DNA of 64,000 nt from Georgenia faecalis (GTDB lineage: Bacteria; Actinomycetota; Actinomycetes; Actinomycetales; Actinomycetaceae): contig NZ_CP033325.1 of the NCBI RefSeq assembly GCF_003710105.1, forward strand, positions 434,001 to 498,000, given 5' to 3'. Under the pieces are notes generated by a model. It searched no databases, was not told the DNA's origin, and saw only the letters and a program-made list of their open reading frames with translations. Shown here piece by piece: positions 43,901-50,304 of this stretch. Position 1 is the first letter of the stretch. Each line of letters starts with the position of its first letter. The position numbers and the translations under genes were made by a program.

Positions 43901-45704
43901 TGCCGTCCCCGCGGACGCGGGGGAGGGGGCGTCGGTGCGCGTGCGCTGGGACGGCACCGCCAACGAGGCGGCGAAGGTGCTGCTCTACGTGTGGAACACG
44001 GCCGACGGCGCGTGGGAGGAGGTCGACCGGCACCTCACCGACGGTGAGGCGTTCGCCCTGGAGGCGGACGTGCCGACGGCGGACCACCTGGTCGACGGCG
44101 CCGCGCGGTTCCTCGTCCAGCACTCCGAGGGTTGGGCGGGGGAGAACCTCTCGACGCGGGAGTCGGTCGCGGAACCGGCGCACCCGCAGGACACCCCGCG
44201 CGCGGAGTACGACTTCACGCTCGCGTGGGAGTCGGACACGCAGTACTACAACGAGGAGTTCTACGACCACCAGCTCAACATCCACCGCTACCTGCTCGAT
44301 CAGCGGGCGGACGTCAACCTGCAGTACCTCTTCCACACGGGCGACATCGTCGACAACTTCGACCAGCCCTACCAGTGGGCCAACGCCGACCCCGCCTACC
44401 GGATGCTCGACGAGGCGGGCCTGCCGTACGGGGTGCTCGCGGGCAACCACGACGTCGGCAACTTCGACAGCGACTACACGGAGTACAGCCGGTTCTTCGG
44501 CGAGGCGCGTTTCTCCGGCAACCCCTGGTACGGCGGCTCCTACGCGGACAACCGCGGCCACTTCGACCTGTTCACCGCCGGCGGCATCGACTTCATCGTC
44601 GTGTCGATGGGCTGGGACCCGGGCGACGCGGAGATCGCGTGGATGAACTCCGTGCTCGCCGAGTACCCCGAGCGCGTGGCGATCATCAACCTCCACGAGT
44701 ACCTCCTCACCACCGGTGGGCTCGGGCCGATCCCGCAGCGGATCCAGGACGAGGTGGTGGCGACCAACGCCAACGTCTCGATGGTGATGTCCGGGCACTA
44801 CCACGACGCCTACACGCGCTACGACTCCTTCGACGACGACGGTGACGGCGTCGATGACCGGACCGTCACGCAGATGCTCTTCGACTACCAGGGCCTGCCC
44901 GAGGGCGGCCTCGGGTACTTGCGGCTCCTGCAGTTCGACAACGAGGACGAGGAGATCCGCGTGCGGACGTACTCGCCGTCGCTCGAGGTCTACAACTCCG
45001 ACCACGAGACGCTCGACCTGGAGCACCAGGACTTCGTCATCTCCTACGAGACCGCGGGGATCGTCAGCCGGGTCAAGGAGCTGAGCGGCGACGCGTTCCG
45101 CGCCGAGGTGCTCACGGACGTCGAGCTCGGTGACGGGGCTGGTGGCGGCGCTGCCGACGACGCGGCTGGTGTGCTCGGCCGGGTCGAGGGCGTGGCGAGC
45201 GGGTCGGAGGTGGCGGTGTCCTGGGCGCCGGCCGACGGCACGTACGGCTGGTACGTCACCGCGACCGACGACTTCGGTGGCGAGGCCGACTCGGAGGTGT
45301 GGGAGGTGACCTTTGCCCGCACCGAGGTGCCGACGGACGAGCCGACCGATGGTGGGCCGACCGACGGTGGGCCGACCGACGGTGGGCCGACCGACGGTGG
45401 GCCGACGGACGGGCCGACCGACGGTGGGCCCACGGACGGTGGGCCTGGGGGTGGTGGGCCGACGGATGGCGGGCCCACGGACGGTGGGCCTGGCACCGGT
45501 GACCCGGGTGCTGGTGGCCCTGGCAGCGGGGCCGGCGACGGCGCGCCCGGCATGGGCGAACCGGGTGTGGGCAGCTCGGACCGCTCCGGCGAAGGCGAGC
45601 TTTCGAGGACCGGTGTCGGCATGGGGATTGGGGCCGTGGCCCTCCTCCTGCTGGCCGCGGGTGGGGCGCTGCTCACCCACCGCCGTCGGAAGGCGAGCTC
45701 CTGA
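40947..45704 (+). CDS. Very large wall-anchored lamin-tail / metallophosphoesterase protein
   Basis: 1585 residues. GGAGGA (40935-40940) is six bases before TTG 40947 and twelve before ATG 40953; either may be the start. After a signal peptide (to about residue 52) come a lamin-tail domain (55-200), an EEPT repeat linker, a second lamin-tail domain (about 285-430), Ig-like domains and a calcineurin-like metallophosphoesterase (about 1090-1330; SDTQYY near D1097, GDIVDN near D1133, GNHD, INLHEY, GHYHD). A Gly/Pro/Asp/Thr repeat region then leads to LSRTG (1552-1556), a membrane helix and RRRKASS, a variant sortase signal. It is likely a surface phosphatase or nuclease; lamin-tail domains often accompany extracellular nucleic-acid or phosphate enzymes. 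Substrate unknown. Confidence 0.9.
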   Translation: MPMRAPSARPPRAASPPLRAPSPRLRAGVVTAALAALVLGATAPATTATAAPATTWPLVVTEIVPNPDGHDHVEYFEVTNTTTEDLVIGEGGYTFSYAFDDSADTGNTVPLTAPAGTVVPAGGTTVFWVSYESADGNVDSFAYDEAYFRAFWAARGGSTAGYDVVRVTGQPGLANGGGRTIRVADGDGAVVGWSHYPPGSTGIDQAAQFRTPVDPAQGSMDVLAANAAPSPGVVDPAQLEDRGGSEEPTEEPTEEPTEEPTDEPTEDPTTDPAAPIPGPAADSVVGTLLLTELVVDSTNVGASDGYEYIEVYNTTTQPIDFADYQIRYLYPDSGSSALWPATPEGAVVAPGDTLVLWIKNGPNAELTRADFNAFYGTAVPEAQILEIAAGGMANGSARGIEVITDTGVTVNGGLYNLNGARDVQLNQGLTYAVDPADFALQRLLGPRPATPGAVDADQVPTELTAMTPDTAAPVVADTTPATIDPSGDFTISATITDDSLVRSVTLELRSDVEDAARTVNLLRGDADGYAHTVGAVDLIGKAYYEYRFVVSDGTNVTATDVVRVPVEGVNAAPVRLSVSDGDVLSGATTLSAAGEAFPADLTLAIDGVERTPTTAQLESAPVFAVEVTATDDRFRNAVVMPGEGETTNEQCATGEVLTLFERGTYADVETVTAPVPLGYLEQGADLTILVSSGTKAWPCEDDNENNDDYSISNPRLILPDGRTLTPAGYTGGALSMGDSNDGQYDNYPAVFTIPDDAYTAVGYAWDTTGADDGEHAVTATDGEFTARAAVVVDNTAPVVTSRVSADRAEGDLLQGAITLDAEVTDATTEVADVLATLDGEPVELPHATSSSDLAVGAHTFAVTATDAAGNTAELVETFEVPDEDPAVELLAPEDGVSVAAPELELSARVSDPTGDDLDVEFREAFAYDPTDAAVTARSGQTRDALAPERDGTELDDAQRAALATMDGESASVTSADALPYQAFDVAVPADAGEGASVRVRWDGTANEAAKVLLYVWNTADGAWEEVDRHLTDGEAFALEADVPTADHLVDGAARFLVQHSEGWAGENLSTRESVAEPAHPQDTPRAEYDFTLAWESDTQYYNEEFYDHQLNIHRYLLDQRADVNLQYLFHTGDIVDNFDQPYQWANADPAYRMLDEAGLPYGVLAGNHDVGNFDSDYTEYSRFFGEARFSGNPWYGGSYADNRGHFDLFTAGGIDFIVVSMGWDPGDAEIAWMNSVLAEYPERVAIINLHEYLLTTGGLGPIPQRIQDEVVATNANVSMVMSGHYHDAYTRYDSFDDDGDGVDDRTVTQMLFDYQGLPEGGLGYLRLLQFDNEDEEIRVRTYSPSLEVYNSDHETLDLEHQDFVISYETAGIVSRVKELSGDAFRAEVLTDVELGDGAGGGAADDAAGVLGRVEGVASGSEVAVSWAPADGTYGWYVTATDDFGGEADSEVWEVTFARTEVPTDEPTDGGPTDGGPTDGGPTDGGPTDGPTDGGPTDGGPGGGGPTDGGPTDGGPGTGDPGAGGPGSGAGDGAPGMGEPGVGSSDRSGEGELSRTGVGMGIGAVALLLLAAGGALLTHRRRKASS
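41682..41757 (+). repeat. 12-bp coding repeat (EEPT) in the surface protein
   Basis: Four to six units of the kind GAGGAGCCGACG, coding Glu-Glu-Pro-Thr with Asp variants, form a flexible linker between the first and second lamin-tail domains. Confidence 0.85.
45335..45492 (+). repeat. 15-bp coding repeat (PTDGG) near the wall-anchor end
   Basis: About ten units of CCGACCGACGGTGGG and variants code for Pro-Thr-Asp-Gly-Gly. Such repeats usually span the cell wall before the sortase motif. Near-identical units suggest copy number can change by slippage. Confidence 0.85.
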
Positions 45705-45724
45705 TCCTGGGTGACTGACCGGCG

Positions 45725-45756
45725 AGCCCCGGCGTAGCGACTGCTACGTCGGGGCT
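45725..45756 (+). terminator. Hairpin terminator after the surface-protein gene
   Basis: AGCCCCGGCGTAGC and GCTACGTCGGGGCT pair over 13 of 14 positions around loop GACT, 20 bp past the stop codon; TTCGCC follows. Confidence 0.7.
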
Positions 45757-45770
45757 TCGCCGTCACCCCT

Positions 45771-45806
45771 CCCCCCCCCCCCGTCATGATCTTGCAGAAG
45801 TGCTGA
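45771..45806 (+). repeat. Intergenic repeat copy with a 12-C tract
   Basis: Twelve consecutive C (45771-45782), preceded by CCCCT, run into GTCATGATCTTGCAGAAGTG and CTGA, a diverged copy of the repeat. The rest of the 380-bp gap to the next gene shows no gene; a -10-like TAGGCT at about 46060 precedes the DUF72 gene. Confidence 0.7.
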
Positions 45807-46084
45807 CTGGTGGGGACCTGGCTTACTGGGGGACATCGTGGTGCTCATAGCGCTGCGATCTCACCCATAGGGGCGGGGTTGCGACTCCGGATCGCCTGCG
45901 GGCGGCGTGCGGCGCCCGCCATAGTGCGCAGGTGCCAGCGTTCGAGCCGCCGGTCCGCGGCGTCGCGACGAGCCGAGGCCACCGATGACGCCGTCCTCGA
46001 TGACTGCTGGCGCCGGCGGCCCTCGCCCATCCATCGATCGGGGGCCCCTCTCCGGGCCGTAGGCTCGCGCCGGAGGTGGGGCGG

Positions 46085-46813
46085 GTGACGATCCACGTGG
46101 GCACGTCGGGCTGGAGCTACGACCACTGGACGGGCGTGCTCTACCCCGACGGCATGCCCCCGCGGGACCGGCTCGCGCGGTACGTCGAGGCGTTCGGGAC
46201 CGTCGAGCTCAACGCGAGCTTCTACCGGTGGCCCCGTGACGTCACCTTCGCCAGCTGGCGCCGGCGCACGCCCGAGGGGTTCGTCCTGTCCGTCAAGGCT
46301 CCCCGTGGGCTCACCCACGCGAAGAGGCTCTACGCACCCGAGCGGTGGGCCGAGCGCATCGCCGGCTCGTGGCACGAGCTGGGGGAGGCGCGCGGGGTCC
46401 TGCTCGTCCAGCTCGGCCCGCAGCAGGAGCGCGACGACGCCCGCCTCGACTACTTCCTGGGCCGACTCCCGTGGTGGGTGCGCGTGGCGGTAGAGCTGCG
46501 CCACCCGAGCTGGCACGACGACGCCGTCTACGGCCTCCTCGAGCGGCACGGCGCCGCCTACTGCGTCATGAGCGGCGCGGGCCTGCCGTGCGTCCTGCGC
46601 ACGACGGCCCCCTTCGTCTACGTGCGCCTGCACGGCCCCGACCACGACCACCTCTACGGCGGGTCCTACTCCGACGACGACCTGCGCTGGTGGGCGGACC
46701 GGATGCGCGAGTGGGAGGCCTCGGGACGCGAGGTGCTCGCCTACTTCAACAACGACGGCGGCGGCAACGCGGTCCGCAACGCGTGGCGCCTGCGCGAGCT
46801 GCTGGGGCGCTGA
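46085..46813 (+). CDS. DUF72 domain-containing protein
   Basis: 242 residues from GTG 46085; a GTG at 46076 is the alternative, but GGAGG at 46072-46076 has better spacing to 46085. It is a TIM-barrel-like DUF72 protein with the family opening IHVGTSGWSYDHWTGVLYP, FGTVELNASFYRWP, FVLSVKAPRGLTHAKRL, VAVELRHPSW and VLAYFNNDGGGNAVRNA. Conserved acidic and aromatic residues line a presumed active site but no activity is established for the family. It stands alone between two terminators. Confidence 0.9.
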   Translation: MTIHVGTSGWSYDHWTGVLYPDGMPPRDRLARYVEAFGTVELNASFYRWPRDVTFASWRRRTPEGFVLSVKAPRGLTHAKRLYAPERWAERIAGSWHELGEARGVLLVQLGPQQERDDARLDYFLGRLPWWVRVAVELRHPSWHDDAVYGLLERHGAAYCVMSGAGLPCVLRTTAPFVYVRLHGPDHDHLYGGSYSDDDLRWWADRMREWEASGREVLAYFNNDGGGNAVRNAWRLRELLGR

Positions 46814-46847
46814 TCTGGTGTCCGGCCCCGGGAGGTGTGGCGCGGTC

Positions 46848-46883
46848 GTCAGCGTTTCTGCACGATCATCACGTAGGGGTGCG
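46848..46883 (-). repeat. Intergenic repeat, minus orientation
   Basis: GTCAGCGTTTCTGCACGATC followed by ATCACGTAGGGGTGCG. It lies between the converging DUF72 and ABC permease genes. Confidence 0.75.
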
Positions 46884-46889
46884 CCGGAA

Positions 46890-46916
46890 CCGGGGCCGGG
46901 GTGGAGCCGGCCCCGG
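46890..46916 (-). terminator. Hairpin terminator between DUF72 and ABC permease genes
   Basis: Perfect 10-bp arms CCGGGGCCGG (46890-46899) and CCGGCCCCGG (46907-46916) with a 7-nt loop, 14 bp past the permease stop on the minus strand. It can act in both directions. Confidence 0.6.
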
Positions 46917-46930
46917 CTACGGAGCGGCGG

Positions 46931-47692
46931 CTAGGCCACCTTGCGGCGGTACGTCACCAGCGCGAGCGCGAAGGCCACGACCGTGACGCCCACGCACCAC
47001 GCCAGCGCGACCCAGATCTCGGTGCCGACCGGCTGGTCGGCGAAGAGCCCCCGCATCGTGTTGACGATGGACGTCACCGGCTGGTTCTCGGCGAAGGCGC
47101 GCACCGGACCCGGCATGGTGTCGGTCGGCACGAACGCCGAGCTGATGAACGGCAGGAAGATGATCGGGTAGGAGAACGCCCCGGCGCCGTCGGGCGACTT
47201 GGCGGACAGGCCCGCGATGACGGCCATCCACGTGAGCGCCAGCGTGAACAGCGTGAGGATGCCGGCGGCGGCGAGCCACGCGAGGGGCCCCGCCGAGGAG
47301 CGGAATCCCATCACCAGCGCCACCGCCACGACGACGGCGACGGAGATCGCGTTCGACACCAGCGAGGTGAGCACGTGCGCCCACAGCACCGACGAGCGGG
47401 TGATCGGCATGGAGTGGAAGCGCTCGAAGATCCCGCCCTTGAGGTCGAGGAACAGCCGGTACGCCGTGTAGGAGGTGCCCGTCGCGATGGTGATGAGCAG
47501 GATGCCGGGCAGCAGGTAGTCGACGTACCGACCCGTGCCGGTGTTGATCGCGCCGCCGAAGACGTAGACGAACATGAGCAGGAACGCGATCGGCATGAGG
47601 GTCACCGTGATGACGGTGTCCAGGCTGCGCGTGACGTGGCGCAGGGACCGTCCGGTGAGGACGGCCGTGTCGGAGAAGGCGTGCGTGGTCAT
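46931..47692 (-). CDS. ABC-2 type permease (DrrB-like)
   Basis: 253 residues from the ATG at 47692. Six membrane segments with the DrrB-like pattern MPIAFLLMFVYVFGGAI, YVDYLLPGILLITIATG, KGGIFERFHSMPITRSSVL (coupling helix) and FAENQPVTSIVNTMRGLF at the end of the periplasmic loop. With the ATPase gene nine bases upstream it forms an exporter for a hydrophobic compound such as a drug or lipid. It ends the minus-strand operon RHH-DUF4097-ATPase-permease. Confidence 0.92.
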   Translation of the reverse strand: MTTHAFSDTAVLTGRSLRHVTRSLDTVITVTLMPIAFLLMFVYVFGGAINTGTGRYVDYLLPGILLITIATGTSYTAYRLFLDLKGGIFERFHSMPITRSSVLWAHVLTSLVSNAISVAVVVAVALVMGFRSSAGPLAWLAAAGILTLFTLALTWMAVIAGLSAKSPDGAGAFSYPIIFLPFISSAFVPTDTMPGPVRAFAENQPVTSIVNTMRGLFADQPVGTEIWVALAWCVGVTVVAFALALVTYRRKVA

Positions 47693-47701
47693 GGCGGGTC
47701 C

Positions 47702-48478
47702 CTACCTGTCCTGGTGTCCGGAGCTGACGACGGCGAGGAAGATCTCCTCGAGGGTGGGCTGCTTCTCGACGTACTCGACCTGCGCCGGCGGGAGGAGCTG
47801 CTTGAGCTCGGCGAGCGTGCCGTCGGCGATGATCCGGCCCTCGTGGAGGATGCCGATCCGGTCGGCGAGCTGCTCGGCCTCGTCGAGGTACTGGGTGGTG
47901 AGCAGCACCGTGGTGCCGCCCGCGGTGAGCTCCTGCACGGTCCGCCACACCTCGAGGCGGGACTGCGGGTCGAGGCCGGTGGTCGGCTCGTCGAGGAAGA
48001 TCACGGGCGGGTGCCCGACGAGGCTCATGGCGATGTCGAGCCGGCGTCGCATGCCGCCGGAGTACTCGGCGACCTTGCGTGTGGCGGCGTCGCTGAGGTC
48101 GAAGCGCGCGAGCAGGTCGTCCGCGATCTGGCGCGGCTCGGGCAGGTGCCGCAGGCGGGCGACGAGCACGAGGTTCTCGCGCCCCGTGAGGACCTCGTCG
48201 ACGGCGGCGAACTGGCCGGTGAGGCTGATCGACTCGCGCACCCGCGCCGGTTCCCGGACGACGTCGAACCCGTGGACGGTTGCCGTCCCGGCGTCGGGCG
48301 CGAGGAGCGTGGACAGGATCCGGACGATGGTCGTCTTGCCGGCCCCGTTGGAGCCGAGGAGGGCGTAGACGGTGCCGCGGGCGACGTCGAAGTCCACTCC
48401 CCGCAGGACGTGGAGCTGGTCGAAGGACTTGGTCAGGCCCTGCACGCGGATGGCGGGCCCCTGAGCGGTGGATGGCAT
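47702..48478 (-). CDS. ABC transporter ATP-binding protein (DrrA-like)
   Basis: 258 residues from ATG 48478, with AGGAGA six bases upstream. Walker A GSNGAGKTT, Q-loop near LTGQFAAVDEVLTGREN, signature YSGGMRRRLDIAMSL, Walker B VIFLDEPTTGLD and the H-loop replaced by Q (TTQYLDEAEQLAD), as usual in DrrA-type exporters. The C-terminal segment (VEYVEKQPTLEEIFLAVV) also fits DrrA. It energises the permease encoded just downstream. The 185-bp gap to the DUF4097 gene may hold a promoter but shows no clear site. Confidence 0.93.
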   Translation of the reverse strand: MPSTAQGPAIRVQGLTKSFDQLHVLRGVDFDVARGTVYALLGSNGAGKTTIVRILSTLLAPDAGTATVHGFDVVREPARVRESISLTGQFAAVDEVLTGRENLVLVARLRHLPEPRQIADDLLARFDLSDAATRKVAEYSGGMRRRLDIAMSLVGHPPVIFLDEPTTGLDPQSRLEVWRTVQELTAGGTTVLLTTQYLDEAEQLADRIGILHEGRIIADGTLAELKQLLPPAQVEYVEKQPTLEEIFLAVVSSGHQDR

Positions 48479-48663
48479 GGGATCTCCTGGGTTCTCGCGA
48501 GGTGGTGGATGGGTCGATCGGTCGACCCCGGTGGGCCCGCTCGTGGCAGGGCCGGTTCGAGGCATGGGGGTACCCCGGCGATGACTCGGTGGGTCGCAGC
48601 GGGGGTGGTGGCGCGGGTGGCGCGGGTGGTGGGCGTGGCGGCGGGCCGGTCGGCCCGACGCGG

Positions 48664-49503
48664 TCAGGCGGGGTGGACGGTGACGTCCCCGAAGCTGGTG
48701 CGGGCGCGGACCTCGACCGTCTGCGCCGTCGTCTCCGGCGTGTCCGCCGGGTCGAGGGAGGTGGTGACCTGGCCGTACTGCGTGGCGACGTCGAGCCAGG
48801 CGGCCGTCCCGCGCCGGACGCCGACGTCGACCGACCCGGCCGAGGTGTGGAGGTTGACGGTGCCACGGGTGACCCCGAGCGCCCGCACGTTGCCGCACGC
48901 GGAGCGGGCGTCCACGCCGCCGCCCGCGGCGTCGATGGTGATGTCGCCGTTGGCGGCGCGGACCCGGGCGTCGCCCCCGACCGACCCGATCCAGGTGGAG
49001 CCGTTGGCGTTCTTCACGGTGGCGGCGCCGTCGATCTCGGTGATGCGGATGGCGCCCGCGCCGCCGACGATCGTCGCGCCGGCCACCCGGTCGACCGTGA
49101 TGTCCCCGGTACCGGTGCTGAACCGGGCGCTGGCGGTCTCCTCGCAGCGGATGTCCCCCATGGAGACGGCGATGGTCGTCTCGCCCAGCCGACCGGTGGT
49201 GCGGACGTGGGCCATGGCGGCCTTGACGCGGACGGCGGAGCCTTCCGGGACGGTGATGTCCATGCGCACCGCGCCGCCCCGGCCGAAGACGGTGAAGCGC
49301 TTGGCGGTACGGACGGTGATGCGGTCGCCGGTGTGCTCGACGATGGTCTGCTCGGCGTCCTTGGCGTCGGCGGCGCGCCCCGGGTCGCTGGGGTGGACGG
49401 TGACGACAGTCTGGGTGGTGTCGGTCGCGGTGACGTAGATGTCGCCGACGGAGGTGTCCACGTCGAGGCTGACCGGGCCGGGGGTGGCGAAGGTGGGGCT
49501 CAT
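48664..49503 (-). CDS. DUF4097-family beta-strand repeat protein
   Basis: 279 residues from the ATG at 49503; its ribosome binding site (GAGGAG) overlaps the stop region of the upstream regulator gene, nine bases away, so the two are coupled. The sequence is nearly all short beta strands rising in steps (VSMGDIRCEETASARFSTGTGDITVDRV, ANGDITIDAAGGGVD), the parallel-beta-helix look of DUF4097. No signal peptide or membrane segment is seen. Such proteins are thought to act in envelope stress or as anti-sigma-linked adhesin-like proteins, but role is unproven. The family often sits with this regulator and DrrAB genes. Confidence 0.85.
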   Translation of the reverse strand: MSPTFATPGPVSLDVDTSVGDIYVTATDTTQTVVTVHPSDPGRAADAKDAEQTIVEHTGDRITVRTAKRFTVFGRGGAVRMDITVPEGSAVRVKAAMAHVRTTGRLGETTIAVSMGDIRCEETASARFSTGTGDITVDRVAGATIVGGAGAIRITEIDGAATVKNANGSTWIGSVGGDARVRAANGDITIDAAGGGVDARSACGNVRALGVTRGTVNLHTSAGSVDVGVRRGTAAWLDVATQYGQVTTSLDPADTPETTAQTVEVRARTSFGDVTVHPA

Positions 49504-49512
49504 GGTCGCTCC

Positions 49513-50073
49513 TCAGCGCACCCATCCGGTGTAGCGGGTGCCCTCGGTGTAGGCGAAGGTGTGGCCCGGGCTGTTCCGGCGGGCGCCGCCGCCTGCCGGT
49601 TCGAGCGCCGCCGCGGTCGCCCGGACGAGCCAGGCGTTGACCGACAGGCCCTCCGCGGCGGCCGCCTCCTCGACGCGCGCCTTGAGCGGCTCGGGGATGC
49701 GGAGGTTGATCCGGGAGGTGGCGCCGTCGTCGCCGCGGGCGGTCGGGTCCGCCGGTGTGCTCGCGGGCCCGGCATGTCCCGACGACGGCGGGGGCGTCGC
49801 CGGTCCCCGGTCCTCGTCAGGGTGCTCAGGGGTGGGGAGGCTGACGGCGAAGTCCGGGTCGAGGCCGCGCAGCCGGACCTCGACCGAGCCCGGCGCCATC
49901 TCCAGCGTGATGGCGGCGGCGGCGTCGGACAGCGCCCGGAGGATGACGAGCCGGGCGCTGGACTCGAGCGGGGCGCTGAGCCGGTCGGCGAGCGCGCGGG
50001 CGTCCGAGCCGCCGGCGTCGGCGGCTGCGGCGAGGTCGCTCCGGAGCTGAGCGACGTAGGGCGTGAGGTCCAT
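49513..50073 (-). CDS. Ribbon-helix-helix (HicB-antitoxin-like) regulator
   Basis: 186 residues from ATG 50073. The N-terminal half (residues 1-75) is a helical/beta domain (MDLTPYVAQLRSDLAAAADAG, LVILRALSDAAAAITLEM). A Pro/Asp-rich linker leads to a C-terminal ribbon-helix-helix, INLRIPEPLKARVEEAAAAE followed by GLSVNAWLVRATAAAL, the pattern of Arc/HicB DNA-binding domains. No toxin gene (HicA-like) is next to it, so it is more likely the operon's own regulator. Three 8-bp direct repeats spaced 11 bp lie exactly at its start codon and upstream and are good candidates for its binding site. Confidence 0.85.
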   Translation of the reverse strand: MDLTPYVAQLRSDLAAAADAGGSDARALADRLSAPLESSARLVILRALSDAAAAITLEMAPGSVEVRLRGLDPDFAVSLPTPEHPDEDRGPATPPPSSGHAGPASTPADPTARGDDGATSRINLRIPEPLKARVEEAAAAEGLSVNAWLVRATAAALEPAGGGARRNSPGHTFAYTEGTRYTGWVR

Positions 50074-50133
50074 GGCACCACTGTGGCACCACAATGGCAC
50101 CATGACAAGGGGGTGTGGCGCCGCGATGGCGCA
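50073..50133. promoter_or_regulatory. Direct-repeat operator at the regulator promoter
   Basis: TGGCACCA occurs at 50073-50080, 50084-50091 and 50095-50102, an exact 11-bp spacing of about one helical turn, and two related units (TGGCGCC at 50116-50122 and TGGCGCA at 50127-50133) repeat the spacing. Ribbon-helix-helix regulators usually bind such phased repeats, so autoregulation of the 49513-50073 gene is likely. Confidence 0.7.
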
Positions 50134-50142
50134 CGCGCTCGC

Positions 50143-50206
50143 CACCCCCGTGATGATCGTGCAGAAATGCCGGCGCCCCCGCCCCCCGTGATCGTGCAGA
50201 GACGCG
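50143..50206 (+). repeat. Two copies of the intergenic repeat
   Basis: Copy 1 (50143-50171) is CCACCCCCGTGATGATCGTG followed by CAGAAATGC; copy 2 (50180-50206) is CGCCCCCCGTGATCGTGCAG followed by AGACGCG. They lie between the divergent regulator and MFS genes. Confidence 0.75.
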
Positions 50207-50304
50207 GGCGCGCCGAAACTCTCTGGACTCCCCGCGCTGCGGCGCTCATCCTGGGGGATTGCCCACGACTCGACGCCACGACCCCACCGACCAAGGAGAC
50301 ACCC

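Noticed and set aside
45335-45492. Possible CRISPR-like repeat array
   Set aside because: The 15-bp units are contiguous, without spacers, and encode Pro-Thr-Asp-Gly-Gly in frame within the surface protein.
41418-45680. 1420-codon open frame on the minus strand opposite the large surface protein
   Set aside because: Its composition is Arg/Val/Gly/Asp-rich without domains, while the plus strand encodes a protein with clear domains, signal peptide and wall anchor.
46901-49438. 845-codon open frame on the plus strand across the ABC and DUF4097 genes
   Set aside because: It spans three clear minus-strand genes and has no motif; chance open frame in GC-rich DNA.
49513-50073. HicA/HicB toxin-antitoxin pair
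   Set aside because: Only a HicB-like ribbon-helix-helix protein is present; no HicA-type small protein is found on either side.
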